64,000 nucleotides of DNA from Methylocapsa palsarum (lineage in GTDB: Bacteria > Pseudomonadota > Alphaproteobacteria > Rhizobiales > Beijerinckiaceae): contig NZ_FOSN01000008.1 in assembly GCF_900114285.1 (NCBI RefSeq), positions 1 through 64,000 on the forward strand, given 5' to 3'. The notes below the pieces were generated by a model. It was not told where the DNA came from. It was given only the letters and a program-made list of their open reading frames with translations, and ran no database searches. A program made the translations under genes and the position numbers. Below, piece by piece: positions 45,277 through 54,736 of the stretch; the first letter of the stretch is position 1, and every line of letters starts with the position of its first letter.

Positions 45277-45531
45277 TGTGACCTTCTTTCAGCGGGTTTG
45301 ATCGGTTTTCATAGGGGGCTAAAAGCTAAATCGGCTTCAGTCAACAATTGTAAGCCGGTACGATGTTTGCTGCCGTCGAACGAAATCCCGCTCGGCGATC
45401 ATCTGGCGTCGGTTTTCGGACAAAATGCTAGCGTAGCGAGGCCGGCGGCTTATCTTATGGTGGAAGATTTACGAAGGCCCCGCTCCGGCGCAGCCAGGCC
45501 ACGGAGCCGGCGGCTCGAGGTGTCGCGCTTC

Positions 45532-45580
45532 AGGTGATCGCGCAAATGACAATCTTGAGGTGATCGCGCATATGACAATC
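45532..45580 (+). repeat. Duplicated ribosome-binding site before cysE
   Basis: AGGTGATCGCGCAAATGACAATC (here split as AGGTGATCGCGCA and AATGACAATC) at 45532-45554 recurs with one change at 45558-45580. AGGTGATC is an extended match to the anti-Shine-Dalgarno sequence. The second copy is the ribosome-binding site and start of cysE. The first copy drives a five-codon minigene, ATG ACA ATC TTG AGG TGA, from 45546, whose stop overlaps the second site. Confidence 0.8.
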
Positions 45581-46432
45581 ATGACAGACATTGCGCCGAT
45601 CGGCGTCACGAAAGCCGAAACTCAACTGTCCGGCATTCTTTGGGAGCGGCTGCAACAGGAAGCCGAGGCCGCGTTCGTCAATGACCGCGCGCTGGCCGCC
45701 TTGTTCGTGAATTCCGTCCTGAACCGTTCATCGTTCGAGGACGCCGTCGCCCACCGCGTGGCGGCGCGGCTCGGCAACGAAACTGTTCCCGCGCATCTCA
45801 TCGCGGACCTCTTTGCAGAGGCGCTCGCCGGCGACGCGTCCATCGCCCCGGCGTTTCAGGCGGATATCGCCGCGGTGATCGAGCGCGATCCGGCGTGCGA
45901 ACGCTTGATCGAGCCCTTGCTTTTTTTCAAAGGCTTTCACGCCATCCAGACGCACCGGCTGGCGCATTGGCTCTGGGTCAGCGGCCGCAACGATCTCGCG
46001 CTTTATCTGCAAAGCCGCTCGTCCGAAGTGTTTCAAACGGACATCAATCCGGCGGCCCGCTTCGGCAAGGGAATCTTCCTCGATCATGCGACCGGCCTTG
46101 TCGTCGGCGCGACCGCAACGATCGACGACGATGTTTCGATCCTTCAGGACGTGACATTGGGCGGCACGGGCAAGGAACGCGGCGACAGGCATCCAAAGGT
46201 GCGACGCGGCGTCATGATCGGCGCGGGAGCCAAAATTCTCGGCAATATCGAGATCGGCTCCTGCTCGCTCATCGCGGCCGGATCCGTCGTCCTGAACCCG
46301 GTGCCGCCGAACACAACGATGGCGGGCGTTCCGGCCCGCGCAGTGGGCACGACGGGATGCGCCGAGCCCTCGCGCAACATGAACCAGATTTTGAGCCAGC
46401 TCGTGTACGATTCGTTCAATTACACGATCTGA
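45572..46432 (+). CDS. cysE: Serine O-acetyltransferase
   Basis: Makes O-acetylserine from serine and acetyl-CoA, the first step of cysteine synthesis; 286 residues. The N-terminal helical domain is followed by the left-handed beta-helix: DINPAARFGKGIFLDHATG, VSILQDVTLGGTGKERGDRH and GVMIGAGAKILGNIEIGSCS. The active-site histidines lie in LDHATG and DRHPKV. The C-terminal tail ends YTI, the isoleucine that inserts into CysK in the cysteine synthase complex. I chose ATG 45572; GTG 45560 and ATG 45581 are in frame. Confidence 0.95.
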   Translation: MTIMTDIAPIGVTKAETQLSGILWERLQQEAEAAFVNDRALAALFVNSVLNRSSFEDAVAHRVAARLGNETVPAHLIADLFAEALAGDASIAPAFQADIAAVIERDPACERLIEPLLFFKGFHAIQTHRLAHWLWVSGRNDLALYLQSRSSEVFQTDINPAARFGKGIFLDHATGLVVGATATIDDDVSILQDVTLGGTGKERGDRHPKVRRGVMIGAGAKILGNIEIGSCSLIAAGSVVLNPVPPNTTMAGVPARAVGTTGCAEPSRNMNQILSQLVYDSFNYTI

Positions 46433-46636
46433 CGGCGACGCGATTGGAGCCTGACGCCCTCGGATTGACGAGGTTTTCCTTGGCTATCCGGCAGGAGGCA
46501 AAAAGCGCTATTCGTTTGTTGACAGAAAGCGTAGGCTTTATCGGTTCGGTCCTTGCCCGAGGGTGAAGTCTGCGGCGTCTAAAGGCGGGACACTAAAAAG
46601 CGGGACACAAAGTCCGGCGCGAAGGGGAGTTCACTC

Positions 46637-47272
46637 ATGGCACTGCAACTTGGCGATATCGCGCCGGATTTCGAGGCGGATACGACAGAAGGGCGCATCA
46701 GGTTCCACGACTGGGCCGCCGGTTCGTGGATCGTCCTGTTTTCGCATCCCAAGAATTTCACGCCCGTATGCACGACGGAACTCGGATATACGGCGAAGCT
46801 GAAGCCGGAATTCGACAAGCGCAATGTCAAGGTGATCGGGATCAGCGTCGACCCCCTGGCGAGTCATGAGAAATGGGCGGACGACATCAAGGAAACCCAG
46901 GGCCATGCGCTCAACTTTCCGCTGATCGCGGACCCGGACCGCAAAGTCGCCGACCTTTACGGGATGATCCACCCGAACGCGAGCGACACGCTGACGGTGC
47001 GTTCCGTGTTCGTCATCGGCCCCGACAAGAAGATCAAACTGACGCTGACCTATCCCGCCAGCACGGGACGCAATTTCGATGAAATCCTGCGGGTGATTGA
47101 TTCCTTGCAGCTGACCTCGAAGCATCAGGTCGCCACGCCGGTCAACTGGAAGCACGGTGAAGACGTGATTATCGTTCCGGCTGTCTCTGACGAGGACGCC
47201 AGGAAGAAATACCCGGAGGGATGGAAGGCCCTGCGCCCCTACCTTCGGATTGTTCCTCAGCCTAAAGGCTGA
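46637..47272 (+). CDS. 1-Cys peroxiredoxin (Prx6 type)
   Basis: Thiol peroxidase of 211 residues that reduces hydrogen peroxide and organic peroxides. The peroxidatic Cys45 lies in FTPVCTTELG. It is the only cysteine in the protein, so an external thiol must reduce it. The long C-terminal extension after residue 160 (VATPVNWKHGEDVIIVPAV) is typical of Prx6. The start has AAGGGGAG about 7 nt upstream. It lies between cysE and cysK in the same direction. Confidence 0.95.
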   Translation: MALQLGDIAPDFEADTTEGRIRFHDWAAGSWIVLFSHPKNFTPVCTTELGYTAKLKPEFDKRNVKVIGISVDPLASHEKWADDIKETQGHALNFPLIADPDRKVADLYGMIHPNASDTLTVRSVFVIGPDKKIKLTLTYPASTGRNFDEILRVIDSLQLTSKHQVATPVNWKHGEDVIIVPAVSDEDARKKYPEGWKALRPYLRIVPQPKG

Positions 47273-47413
47273 CGTCCCGGGTTAACGCCCGGTTCGCCGG
47301 AGGAGCCGGACCAATGCCGCATTGAATTTACGCGCGCGAAGATTTCGGTCTCGCGGTCTTTCCGTCCTTCAGCCTGCGTCTTCCGCGAGGCTATCAAATG
47401 GAGCACACTTTTC

Positions 47414-48412
47414 ATGGCGCAAAACGCTGCGAGTCTGGCAGAGATAAACAATAAATCGACGGCGCCGGGGCGTGGACGCATTTACGATTCGATCACCGAA
47501 ACCATCGGCAACACGCCCCTGGTCCGCTTGCGCAAGATCGAAAAAGCGAAGGGCGTCAAGGCGAACCTTCTGGCCAAGCTCGAATTCTTCAATCCGATTT
47601 CGAGCGTGAAGGATCGGATCGGCGTTCACATGATTACGGTGATGGAAGCCGCCGGCAAGATCAAACCGGGAGAATCGACCCTCATCGAGCCGACGTCCGG
47701 AAACACCGGCATCGCCCTCGCCTTTGTCGCGGCCGCGCGGGGCTATAAGCTCATTCTCGTCATGCCGGAATCGATGTCGATCGAGCGTCGTAAAATGCTG
47801 GCTCTGCTCGGCGCGGAACTCGTGCTCACCCCCGCCCCCCAGGGCATGAAGGGCGCCATCGCCAAAGCTCAGGAACTCGCGGAGGCGACGCCAGGCGCCG
47901 TGATTCCCCGGCAATTCGAGAATCCGGCCAATCCGGAGATCCATCGGCTGACGACGGCCGAAGAAATCTGGAATGACACCGAGGGGCAGATCGACGTTTT
48001 CGTGTCAGGCGTCGGCACGGGAGGAACGATCACAGGCGTCGCGCAAGTTCTGAAGCCGCGCCGGCCCGGCCTGAAAATTGTCGCCGTGGAACCTGAGGAT
48101 TCGCCGGTTCTTTCCGGGGGCGCCCCCGGACCCCACAAGATCCAGGGAATCGGCGCCGGATTTGTTCCCGCCATCCTGGACCGCTCCCTCATCGACGAAG
48201 TCGTGACAGTCGGAAATCAGACCTCGTTCGATACGGCGCGGCTTGCGGCCCGCCTCGAAGGCATTCCCGTCGGCATCTCCTCTGGCGCGGCGATCGCGGC
48301 CGCGGTGGAGATCGGATCAAGACCCGAGTCGGAAGGCAAGAACATCGTCCTGATTATTCCGTCCTTCGCCGAGCGTTATCTATCCACCGCCTTGTTCGAC
48401 GACGTCAAATGA
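47414..48412 (+). CDS. cysK: Cysteine synthase A (O-acetylserine sulfhydrylase)
   Basis: PLP enzyme of 332 residues that joins sulfide to O-acetylserine. The PLP lysine is in ISSVKDRIG, the asparagine loop is [10 protein letters not shown], and the phosphate-binding loop is [11 protein letters not shown]. The C-terminal [15 protein letters not shown] block is conserved. The N-terminus is about 20 residues longer than usual. It follows the peroxiredoxin gene by 141 bp. A hairpin and a twin-palindrome element follow. Confidence 0.96.
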   Translation: MAQNAASLAEINNKSTAPGRGRIYDSITETIGNTPLVRLRKIEKAKGVKANLLAKLEFFNPISSVKDRIGVHMITVMEAAGKIKPGESTLIEPTSGNTGIALAFVAAARGYKLILVMPESMSIERRKMLALLGAELVLTPAPQGMKGAIAKAQELAEATPGAVIPRQFENPANPEIHRLTTAEEIWNDTEGQIDVFVSGVGTGGTITGVAQVLKPRRPGLKIVAVEPEDSPVLSGGAPGPHKIQGIGAGFVPAILDRSLIDEVVTVGNQTSFDTARLAARLEGIPVGISSGAAIAAAVEIGSRPESEGKNIVLIIPSFAERYLSTALFDDVK

Positions 48413-48465
48413 GTTGATCGCCTGATTGTGGGGCCCATGGATTGTCATGGGACCGATTGAGCCCT

Positions 48466-48486
48466 GTCGCGCCAATAAGGCGCGAC
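48466..48486 (+). terminator. Hairpin downstream of cysK
   Basis: Perfect eight-base arms GTCGCGCC (48466-48473) and GGCGCGAC (48479-48486) enclose AATAA. There is no T-run after it, so it is either a weak terminator or an mRNA 3'-end stabiliser. Confidence 0.5.
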
Positions 48487-48542
48487 GCCTCGCTCAGGCC
48501 GGCAAGTTCAGCCAACGCCCGATAGAATCAGCCATCGCCCGA

Positions 48543-48659
48543 TAGAGCGCTTTCCGATCGCATGAAGTCATGCGATCGATCAGAAATCGCTTCAGAATCA
48601 AAAGCTTGAGCATATTCTTGTCGATTGGATTGATTCAATCCGATCGGAATATGCTCTAG
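48543..48659. repeat. Twin-palindrome element, copy C
   Basis: A 117-bp copy, same orientation as copy B and the longest of the three. The first palindrome is identical to that of copy B. The central part contains AAGCTTGAGCATATTCTTG, matching copy A on the opposite strand. The ends are TAGAGCGCTTTCCGATCG and GGAATATGCTCTAG. It lies about 130 bp after cysK. Confidence 0.85.
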
Positions 48660-49123
48660 AATAAGCGTCCAGAAATTCAGGACGTACTCGTCTGTCCTCC
48701 CGGGGCGAGGCTATTTCATTTCAATGTCCGATTTGTTGGCGCGCGTAGACTTATCACGCAACGCGCATGTTTATATTGCGACGCAGCCACCGCAATGCAA
48801 AGCGCATCTTTCCTCTACGGTGAGCGCTTTTTGCAACAGGTGCGCGCATATTTCATCTTGCCAACATCCAAACAACAGTTCTACTTTACTGCTTAGGCTG
48901 GGTCTGAAAGACTCGGATTAGCATCCAACGCTTGACTAACGTCCAACTTCCTTTTTGGCGACGCAGCAAGATCTCGCTTCTGCGAAGAAAGCAAAGCCTT
49001 CGATAATAGTCGTGTCCAAAAATGAGGCTTTACTTGTTTTTAAAATACGACGAAATCTATGCAAAATCGCAGTCAAAAAAAAAGAAAAGCAAGACAAGAT
49101 AAAGAAAGTTCGGGAGGCATCAA

Positions 49124-49423
49124 ATGGGTATTCTGGTCGTTGGAGGAGTCCTTCTCGGGATGGTTCTCGGAAGATATCTCAAGGTTCTGGTTCTCGTGCC
49201 GGTGTGCGGCATCCTTGTCGTACTGCTTCTATCTAGGCCTGTTCCAGCCGTTCATTCGCTGACGTATCCGCTCCTCGAAATTGGCGTGCTGCTCTTTAGT
49301 TTGCAGATAGGCTATGCGGTCGGGTTGCTTTCGACTAAACTGCGTCCTTTCATGCAGCGGTCCCGCGGCGTTTGGGCCCCCGGTTTTCAGGCTGGATTGC
49401 GGTCCATGCATCTGAAATCGTAA
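49124..49423 (+). CDS. Small membrane protein, two helices
   Basis: A 99-residue protein preceded by GGGAGG at a good distance. Two or three hydrophobic segments are visible: about residues 2-16, 20-37 and 46-68 (LEIGVLLFSLQIGYAVGLLS). A basic C-terminus follows (KLRPFMQRSRGVW). Similar small membrane proteins of unknown role occur in Rhizobiales. The leader is AT-rich. It is unlinked to neighbours except for shared direction. Confidence 0.7.
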   Translation: MGILVVGGVLLGMVLGRYLKVLVLVPVCGILVVLLLSRPVPAVHSLTYPLLEIGVLLFSLQIGYAVGLLSTKLRPFMQRSRGVWAPGFQAGLRSMHLKS

Positions 49424-49827
49424 TCAACTGAAATCGAAATCGACGGGCCGCTTTTGGGCGACGAAGATCAAGATGCGCGCTTGATGACTGAATAATAGGC
49501 TCAATCGATACGCGCTGACGGATTGTTGATTTGCGATCGGGCTTTACGATCTTTCGTAAAGCCCTTTTCTTTGGGCTCGGCCGCCGCCGCTCCCCGATCT
49601 TCGGAGCGAATCGAACCGCAAGCCAGACCAAAACACGTCTTGGCTCCTCGGCGGGCGCGCTCCTGCGATTATGCTTGACCTTGGTCTTACGCCGAGAATA
49701 CGCATTCACTTCCAAAGGGATGACTCAGACGCGCCTGCGTCTGACGTCAATCCTTCTCTGATCAATTTACGCCGCCGCCCGATACGACCCCGATGGCCGT
49801 TCGAGAGCGTCACAGGGGTCGCACACC
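49424..49827. other. Intergenic region before prs with strong terminator
   Basis: This 404-bp stretch contains a textbook terminator at 49539-49572 and, after it, about 250 bp of leader before prs. No ORF with a good start was found. The part between 49424 and the terminator may be the 3' UTR of the small membrane gene or a short separate transcript. Confidence 0.5.
49539..49572 (+). terminator. Strong intrinsic terminator
   Basis: Perfect eleven-base arms GGGCTTTACGA (49539-49549) and TCGTAAAGCCC (49554-49564) enclose TCTT and are followed directly by TTTTCTTT. It is on the plus strand, 115 nt after the small membrane-protein gene and about 255 nt before prs. Confidence 0.92.
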
Positions 49828-50760
49828 ATGAAAATTCTGGCCGGCAATTCCAATCGCGCGCTGACGGAAGCGATCGCGGCGTATCTCAGCATTCCCTTGA
49901 CCAAATGTCAGGTGCGTCGATTCGCCGATATGGAGATCTTTGTCGAAATTCTCGAAAACGTGCGCGGCCAGGACACGTTCATTGTCCAATCCACCTCTTA
50001 TCCTGCAAATGACCACCTTATGGAAATTCTCATCATGACCGATGCGCTGCGGAGGGCGTCGGCGAGGAGAATCACTGCGGTGCTCCCTTATTTCGGCTAC
50101 GCGCGTCAGGATCGCAAACCAGGTCCCCGCACGCCGATTTCGGCCAAGCTCGTCGCGAACCTGATCACGCGCGCCGGCGCCGACCGTGTGCTCACCGTTG
50201 ATCTTCACGCAGGACAGATTCAGGGCTTTTTCGATATCCCGACGGACAATCTGTTTTCGGCGCCGGTTCTGGTGCGCGACATCAAGGAGCGACTGAGCCC
50301 TGGCAATCTGATCGTCGTCTCTCCCGATGTCGGCGGCGTCGTCCGCGCACGGGCGCTGGCCAAACGAATCGACGCGCCGCTGGCGATCGTCGACAAACGC
50401 CGCGAGCGCGCCGGAGAATCCGAGGTGATGCATATTATCGGCGACGTCGCCGGAAAAACCTGCATCCTCATCGATGACATCGTCGATTCCGGAGGAACCT
50501 TGTGCAACGCCGCCGAAGCACTTCTGCAGGAGGGCGCGCGCGAGGTCTACGCCTATATTACCCATGGCGTATTGTCGGGCGGCGCGGTCGCCCGCATCGC
50601 CGGATCAAAGCTCAAAGAACTGGTTCTGACGGACACGATTCAGTCCACCGAAGCCATCCGCGTCTCGAAAAACATACGCGTGGTCACGATCGCGCCGCTG
50701 ATCGGTGAGGCGATCGCGCGCATCGCCAAGGAAGAGAGCGTTTCAAGTCTGTTTGACTGA
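49828..50760 (+). CDS. prs: Ribose-phosphate pyrophosphokinase
   Basis: Makes PRPP from ribose-5-phosphate and ATP for nucleotide, histidine and tryptophan synthesis; 310 residues. Conserved blocks are [37 protein letters not shown], the metal site [20 protein letters not shown] and the PRPP loop [14 protein letters not shown]. The start GTCGCACACC-ATG is preceded by AGGGG. It is monocistronic; a hairpin follows the stop codon. Confidence 0.97.
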   Translation: MKILAGNSNRALTEAIAAYLSIPLTKCQVRRFADMEIFVEILENVRGQDTFIVQSTSYPANDHLMEILIMTDALRRASARRITAVLPYFGYARQDRKPGPRTPISAKLVANLITRAGADRVLTVDLHAGQIQGFFDIPTDNLFSAPVLVRDIKERLSPGNLIVVSPDVGGVVRARALAKRIDAPLAIVDKRRERAGESEVMHIIGDVAGKTCILIDDIVDSGGTLCNAAEALLQEGAREVYAYITHGVLSGGAVARIAGSKLKELVLTDTIQSTEAIRVSKNIRVVTIAPLIGEAIARIAKEESVSSLFD

Positions 50761-50776
50761 CCGCTTGCGCCGACGC

Positions 50777-50798
50777 ACCGGAGCCTCAACGCTCCGGT
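50777..50798 (+). terminator. Hairpin after prs
   Basis: Perfect eight-base arms ACCGGAGC (50777-50784) and GCTCCGGT (50791-50798) enclose CTCAAC, 17 bases after the prs stop codon. Only a weak T-stretch follows (CATATTTAATG), so termination is likely but not certain. Confidence 0.65.
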
Positions 50799-51035
50799 AC
50801 TGGCATATTTAATGCTAAACAAATCTCAAGCGTCCGAGGGATCCAAGGGCGCCTACTGGACCCGTCCGGTCGAATCTCGAATTGAATCTTAAATCTCATT
50901 CCGGTTGAAGACCGAAGCCTTATTCCGCCTCGTTCCAGGATTACCTGCGCGAAAAATTCACAGGGACGTCAGCTTCAGGTCAGCTTTCTGTCGCCTTTAA
51001 CGGCGATAAGCCGTTTCACCTCAGGAGGAGCAAAA

Positions 51036-51116
51036 ATGCTTTCCCGCTCTGAACCAAAAATTTCGATTGGCGTTGCTTTTTCGGAAGCCGCACATAACAC
51101 TTGTTATAGTCTATAG
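51036..51116 (+). CDS. Micro-ORF with consensus ribosome-binding site
   Basis: An ORF of 26 codons plus stop, encoding MLSRSEPKISIGVAFSEAAH and six more residues ending YSL. It is preceded by AGGAGGAG at 51023-51030 with a five-base spacer, the best Shine-Dalgarno match in the neighbourhood. Translation is therefore likely, though a functional product is not proved. It ends 41 bp before the next gene, so it could be a leader peptide for it or an independent small protein. Confidence 0.45.
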   Translation: MLSRSEPKISIGVAFSEAAHNTCYSL

Positions 51117-51157
51117 TTTTTGTATATTATCTCCGGGTCAGATCGAAGAGGATTCTT

Positions 51158-51445
51158 ATGCCCGACGCCTATGTCATTGAAATCGGCGGCCGCACCGCCG
51201 GAATTGTCGCCCGTGATCCACGCGACCTCAATTTCAACTTTTTCGCGGCGACGCATTCGTTCAACGCTATGGAGGGCCAGCGTTTTTCCGATCCGCTCGC
51301 GGCCGAACGAGTCGCGCGCCATCTCGCCAAGCACGGAAGCCTGCCGCGAGCCAGCGAACAATCGGGGCGCTCCTCTGAAGAACCTGCGAAGCTTAAATTC
51401 CCACTGTCTGGAGCTGTCCCCGGCGCGGCGGGCGTCAAGATATAG
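51158..51445 (+). CDS. Hypothetical protein
   Basis: Unrecognised 95-residue protein. AGAGGA lies about 5 nt before the ATG. The first 60 residues look folded (MPDAYVIEIGGRTAGIVARD, then FFAATHSFNAMEGQRFSDP); the last 35 are polar and probably disordered. The opposite strand has a longer open frame, but it lacks a start site and has skewed composition. No signal or membrane segment. It may be co-transcribed with the micro-ORF upstream. Confidence 0.6.
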   Translation: MPDAYVIEIGGRTAGIVARDPRDLNFNFFAATHSFNAMEGQRFSDPLAAERVARHLAKHGSLPRASEQSGRSSEEPAKLKFPLSGAVPGAAGVKI

Positions 51446-51701
51446 AATCGTTCCGCCTCCGGCATATCGAGTCGTTCCGGGGCGGGGCGGCTGCTCCATA
51501 ACCCGTCCGTCTCTCTCACATTGAGTTGAAAACAGCGCGTTGAGAACAGCGCGTTTCTCCCTGTCGGCGTTGAAAAATTTCCGCCATCCTTCTCGCCTGC
51601 CTTGTTCGCTCCACAAGAAGAGTTTAACCGAAAGCGGCGAAACAGCGATTTGCCCGAGCCTGGGCGAACGCGCGTTGATCGGGCCGATGGACGAGCGTTG
51701 A

Positions 51702-53156
51702 TTGAAACCGCTGATTTTACTTTTGGTTTCCCTCGCGGCCTTGGCCACGGCCGGCTGTACCGTCGGGCCGGATTACGAGCGGCCCCCTGCCCCTGAATCA
51801 GCGCACTACAAGGAGCTGAAGGGCTGGAAGGTTGCGACGCCCATGGACGGCGTCATCCGCGGCGCGTGGTGGGTCGTTTTCAAGGATCCCATCCTGAATT
51901 CACTCGTCCAACAGGTCGAAATCACCAATCAGAACGTGATCGCCGCGGAAGCGGCGTACCGCACCGCGCAAGCCGTGATCAAGGAAGCGCAATCAGGCCT
52001 GTTTCCGACCGTCACGACCAGTTACAATGGCCTTGGTTCGCACCTCGGGTCAGCAGTTTCGGGCTCCGGAGTGCCTACGACGATCGTAACCTCGACGCTC
52101 GCCGCCAACGCCAGCTGGGATCTGGACGTGTGGGGCAGGATCCGGCGTTCGATCGAAAGCAATACGGCGGCGGCTCAGGTTTCGGCGGCCGACCTCGCCA
52201 GCGCGACCCTGTCAGCGCAGTCGGCGCTCGCGACTAATTATTTCAATCTGCGCGCGGCTGACTCGCTTCAGGCGCTGCTTTACCGGACCGCCGCCCAATA
52301 CAGGCGGACGCTGGAGATTACCCAGCATCAGTATGATGCCGGCACCGTCTCGAAGGCCGACGTGGCGACCGCGCAGACTCAAGTGTTCGACACCGAGGCC
52401 CAGGCGATCAACGTGGGCGTCGCGCGGGCCCAGTCCGAACACGCCATCGCCGCCCTGATCGGGAGGCCGCCGGCGGACCTCACCATCGCGGTTGGCGGGC
52501 TGGGAACCTATTTGCCGCAAATTCCGGCAAGCGTGCCTTCGCGCCTCCTGGAAAGGCGCCCGGATATCGCCGCGCAGGAAAGACTCATGCAGCAGGAAAA
52601 CGCCCTGATAGGCGTCGCCGTCGCCGCTTATTACCCCGATATAAGTCTAAACGGCCAGTATGGAGTTATGGGCACAGGCGTTCTCGCGGCGTCGCTGGCG
52701 CACGAAATATGGAGTCTTGGGGCGACCGCCGTCCAGGTGGCCTTCGATGGCGGCTTTCGCGGCGCTCAGGTCGAGGCGGCGCGAGCGACATATGATCAGA
52801 GCGTCGCCAACTACCGCCAAACCGTCCTCACCGCCTTTCAGCAGGTCGAGGATTCTCTGGCCGCCATCAAGATCTACGCCAAGGAAGCAAAGGTGCAGGC
52901 GCAAGCGGTCAAATCAGCGCAGGAGGAGGTCGATATTCTCCTCAATCAATACAAGGCCGGCACGGTCGCTTTTACGGCTGTCGTCGTCGCGGAAGCGATG
53001 CTTCTATCGAACCAGCAAACCGATCTCACGATCAGGCAAAACAGATTTCTGTCAACCGTCAACCTGATCGGGTCTCTTGGCGGCGGATGGGACGCCTCCG
53101 AGCTTCCGAGCCTGCAGGCGCTCGAGAAAAACAATCCCCTCATCCCGCCCCTATGA
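51702..53156 (+). CDS. RND efflux outer-membrane lipoprotein (NodT type)
   Basis: Outer-membrane channel of a tripartite efflux pump; 484 residues. The signal peptide ends in a lipobox (ALATAGCTVGPDYERP), then the two TolC-like repeats rich in alanine and glutamine follow. RLLERRPDIAAQERLMQQEN is a family landmark. The start is a TTG directly after an in-frame stop codon, so it is the first possible start; its ribosome-binding site is weak. It is the first gene of a four-gene pump operon, an order (channel first) that differs from the commoner adaptor-pump-pump-channel. Confidence 0.93.
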   Translation: MKPLILLLVSLAALATAGCTVGPDYERPPAPESAHYKELKGWKVATPMDGVIRGAWWVVFKDPILNSLVQQVEITNQNVIAAEAAYRTAQAVIKEAQSGLFPTVTTSYNGLGSHLGSAVSGSGVPTTIVTSTLAANASWDLDVWGRIRRSIESNTAAAQVSAADLASATLSAQSALATNYFNLRAADSLQALLYRTAAQYRRTLEITQHQYDAGTVSKADVATAQTQVFDTEAQAINVGVARAQSEHAIAALIGRPPADLTIAVGGLGTYLPQIPASVPSRLLERRPDIAAQERLMQQENALIGVAVAAYYPDISLNGQYGVMGTGVLAASLAHEIWSLGATAVQVAFDGGFRGAQVEAARATYDQSVANYRQTVLTAFQQVEDSLAAIKIYAKEAKVQAQAVKSAQEEVDILLNQYKAGTVAFTAVVVAEAMLLSNQQTDLTIRQNRFLSTVNLIGSLGGGWDASELPSLQALEKNNPLIPPL

Positions 53157-53382
53157 AAGTTCTGGCCGGGGTTTTGAGCGTTCTGGCGAAGCCTGCTTCA
53201 AACACACGAGTCGCCGTCGAGGCGCGAATGTTATCTGGCGCGCCGGCGTATCATTCGCGGTCTGGAACGCCCATATTACAAATCGGTCATGCTTCAGCAA
53301 ACCGGCGGTAAGCCAAGGCCGGATACCTCTGCCAGGCGGCAATCTACGAGAGCGCGGATCCAGAGCATGGAATTTCCGGGTC

Positions 53383-54699
53383 ATGGATGATCGAACCCGA
53401 AGCGGAGGCGCCGGCGCGTCGGACGAATCTTTTCTCCGGGAGGAGGACGTCGACCGCCTCGACGCAAAGAGAATACCGTTCGGGCCCGCGGTGAAGCCGC
53501 GATCAAGGCTTCGGCCGGTCGCGCTTCTCGGACTTATCATTCTGCTGGGGCTCGCCGTCTACCGGATCGCGAATATCTCCGGCTCGGATCCTGATAAGGC
53601 CGAATCATCTTCGCCGCCGCCCCAGCCCGTCGCCGCCGCCACGATTGCGACAGGAGACGTTAAAGTCGTCGTGAACGCGCTCGGCGCCGTGACGCCGATC
53701 TCCACCGTGACGGTCAAGCCGAGGGTGAGCGGCCACCTGCTGGAGGTGGCCTACAAGGAAGGCCAGCTCGTCAAAAAAGGCGAGTTCCTCGCACAGATAG
53801 ACCCCCGTCCGTTCGAACTGGCGGAACAGCAATATGAGGGGCAGTTGCTTCGCGACCAGGGCTTGCTCGATCAAGCGCGAACCAATCTCGTCCGGTATCA
53901 AACGCTCGTCAAACAGGCCTCGATCGCGCGCCAGCAGGCCGAAGATCAAGTCTTTCTGGTCAAACAATACGAAGGCTCGGTCAAATCCGATCAAGCTCAG
54001 ATCGATAATGAAAAACTGAACCTCACCTATGCGCATGTCGTCTCGCCCATCGACGGCCGGGTCGGTTTGCGTCTGGTCGACGCTGGCAATTATGTCCAGA
54101 CGACGGATTCCGGCATCGCGGTGATCACGCAGCTCAACCCGATTTCCGTCATCTTCACCGTTCCCGAGGACGACCTGCCGCAGATCGTCGAACAATTGCA
54201 GGCCGGCGCGACGCTCGACGCGACCGCTTTCGATCGCGCCAACATCACAAGGCTGGCGGCCGGCAAAGTGACGACGCTCGACAATCAGATCGATACGTCA
54301 ACAGGCATGGTCAAACTGCGCGCCGAATTTCAAAACCCCGACAACAAGCTTTTTCCCAATCAGTTCGTCAACGTTCGGCTGTTGGTCAGGACGATGCGCG
54401 GCGTCGTCACCGTTCCGACAAACGCCATCCAGCACGGCGCGCCCGGCGCCTATGTCTATCTGATCGGCGCGGACGGCAAAGTGACCGCTCGCCCGGTCGA
54501 GCTCGGGCCGACGGATGGACCCGTTGCGGCCGTTCGCTCGGGATTGTCCGCCGGCGACAGGGTTGTCATCGAAGGCGCCGACCGGTTGCGCGAAGGCGCT
54601 TCTGTGACGATTCCAGCCGATGCGGATGGGTCTAGCGAGGCGGCGCAACCGAACGGCGGCGGAGGGCGCGGAAACCGCGCCCGACGGAGCGCTCCATGA
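53383..54699 (+). CDS. RND periplasmic adaptor (MdtA-like)
   Basis: Membrane-fusion protein of 438 residues linking the inner-membrane pumps to the outer channel. A single N-terminal transmembrane anchor (about 48-65, [18 protein letters not shown]) is followed by the lipoyl halves ([20 protein letters not shown] and [20 protein letters not shown]), an alpha-hairpin and a beta-barrel. The C-terminal 30 residues are glycine/arginine-rich. It starts 226 bp after the channel gene, an unusually long gap for the operon. ATG 53383 is chosen because the frame upstream looks non-coding. Confidence 0.93.
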   Translation: MDDRTRSGGAGASDESFLREEDVDRLDAKRIPFGPAVKPRSRLRPVALLGLIILLGLAVYRIANISGSDPDKAESSSPPPQPVAAATIATGDVKVVVNALGAVTPISTVTVKPRVSGHLLEVAYKEGQLVKKGEFLAQIDPRPFELAEQQYEGQLLRDQGLLDQARTNLVRYQTLVKQASIARQQAEDQVFLVKQYEGSVKSDQAQIDNEKLNLTYAHVVSPIDGRVGLRLVDAGNYVQTTDSGIAVITQLNPISVIFTVPEDDLPQIVEQLQAGATLDATAFDRANITRLAAGKVTTLDNQIDTSTGMVKLRAEFQNPDNKLFPNQFVNVRLLVRTMRGVVTVPTNAIQHGAPGAYVYLIGADGKVTARPVELGPTDGPVAAVRSGLSAGDRVVIEGADRLREGASVTIPADADGSSEAAQPNGGGGRGNRARRSAP

Positions 54700-54736
54700 C
54701 GGGCACGAGGGAGCGCGCGAACGCGAATTCAAAACC

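Larger units (their letters stand above)
48413..49123. other. Long intergenic region after cysK
   Basis: This 711-bp stretch contains a hairpin at 48466-48486, copy C of the twin-palindrome element at 48543-48659, and AT-rich sequence from about 48940 with runs of A near 49070. The one ORF of note (48724-48921) lacks a ribosome-binding site and has unusual cysteine-rich composition. Promoter-like TTTACTTG and AAAATACG occur near 49031-49050, ahead of the small membrane-protein gene. Confidence 0.5.
50761..51157. other. Intergenic region after prs
   Basis: This 397-bp stretch contains the prs hairpin and the 26-codon micro-ORF at 51036-51116. Just before that ORF, short alternative hairpins (TCGCC/GGCGA and CGGC/GCCG) share bases at about 50990-51014. 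No longer gene was found. Confidence 0.5.

Noticed and set aside
48724-48921. Plus-strand ORF of 65 residues after cysK
   Set aside because: No ribosome-binding site; cysteine- and serine-rich random composition.
51104-51748. Minus-strand ORF of 214 residues
   Set aside because: Overlaps the start of the efflux channel gene and the 95-residue gene; the composition is basic and shadow-like.
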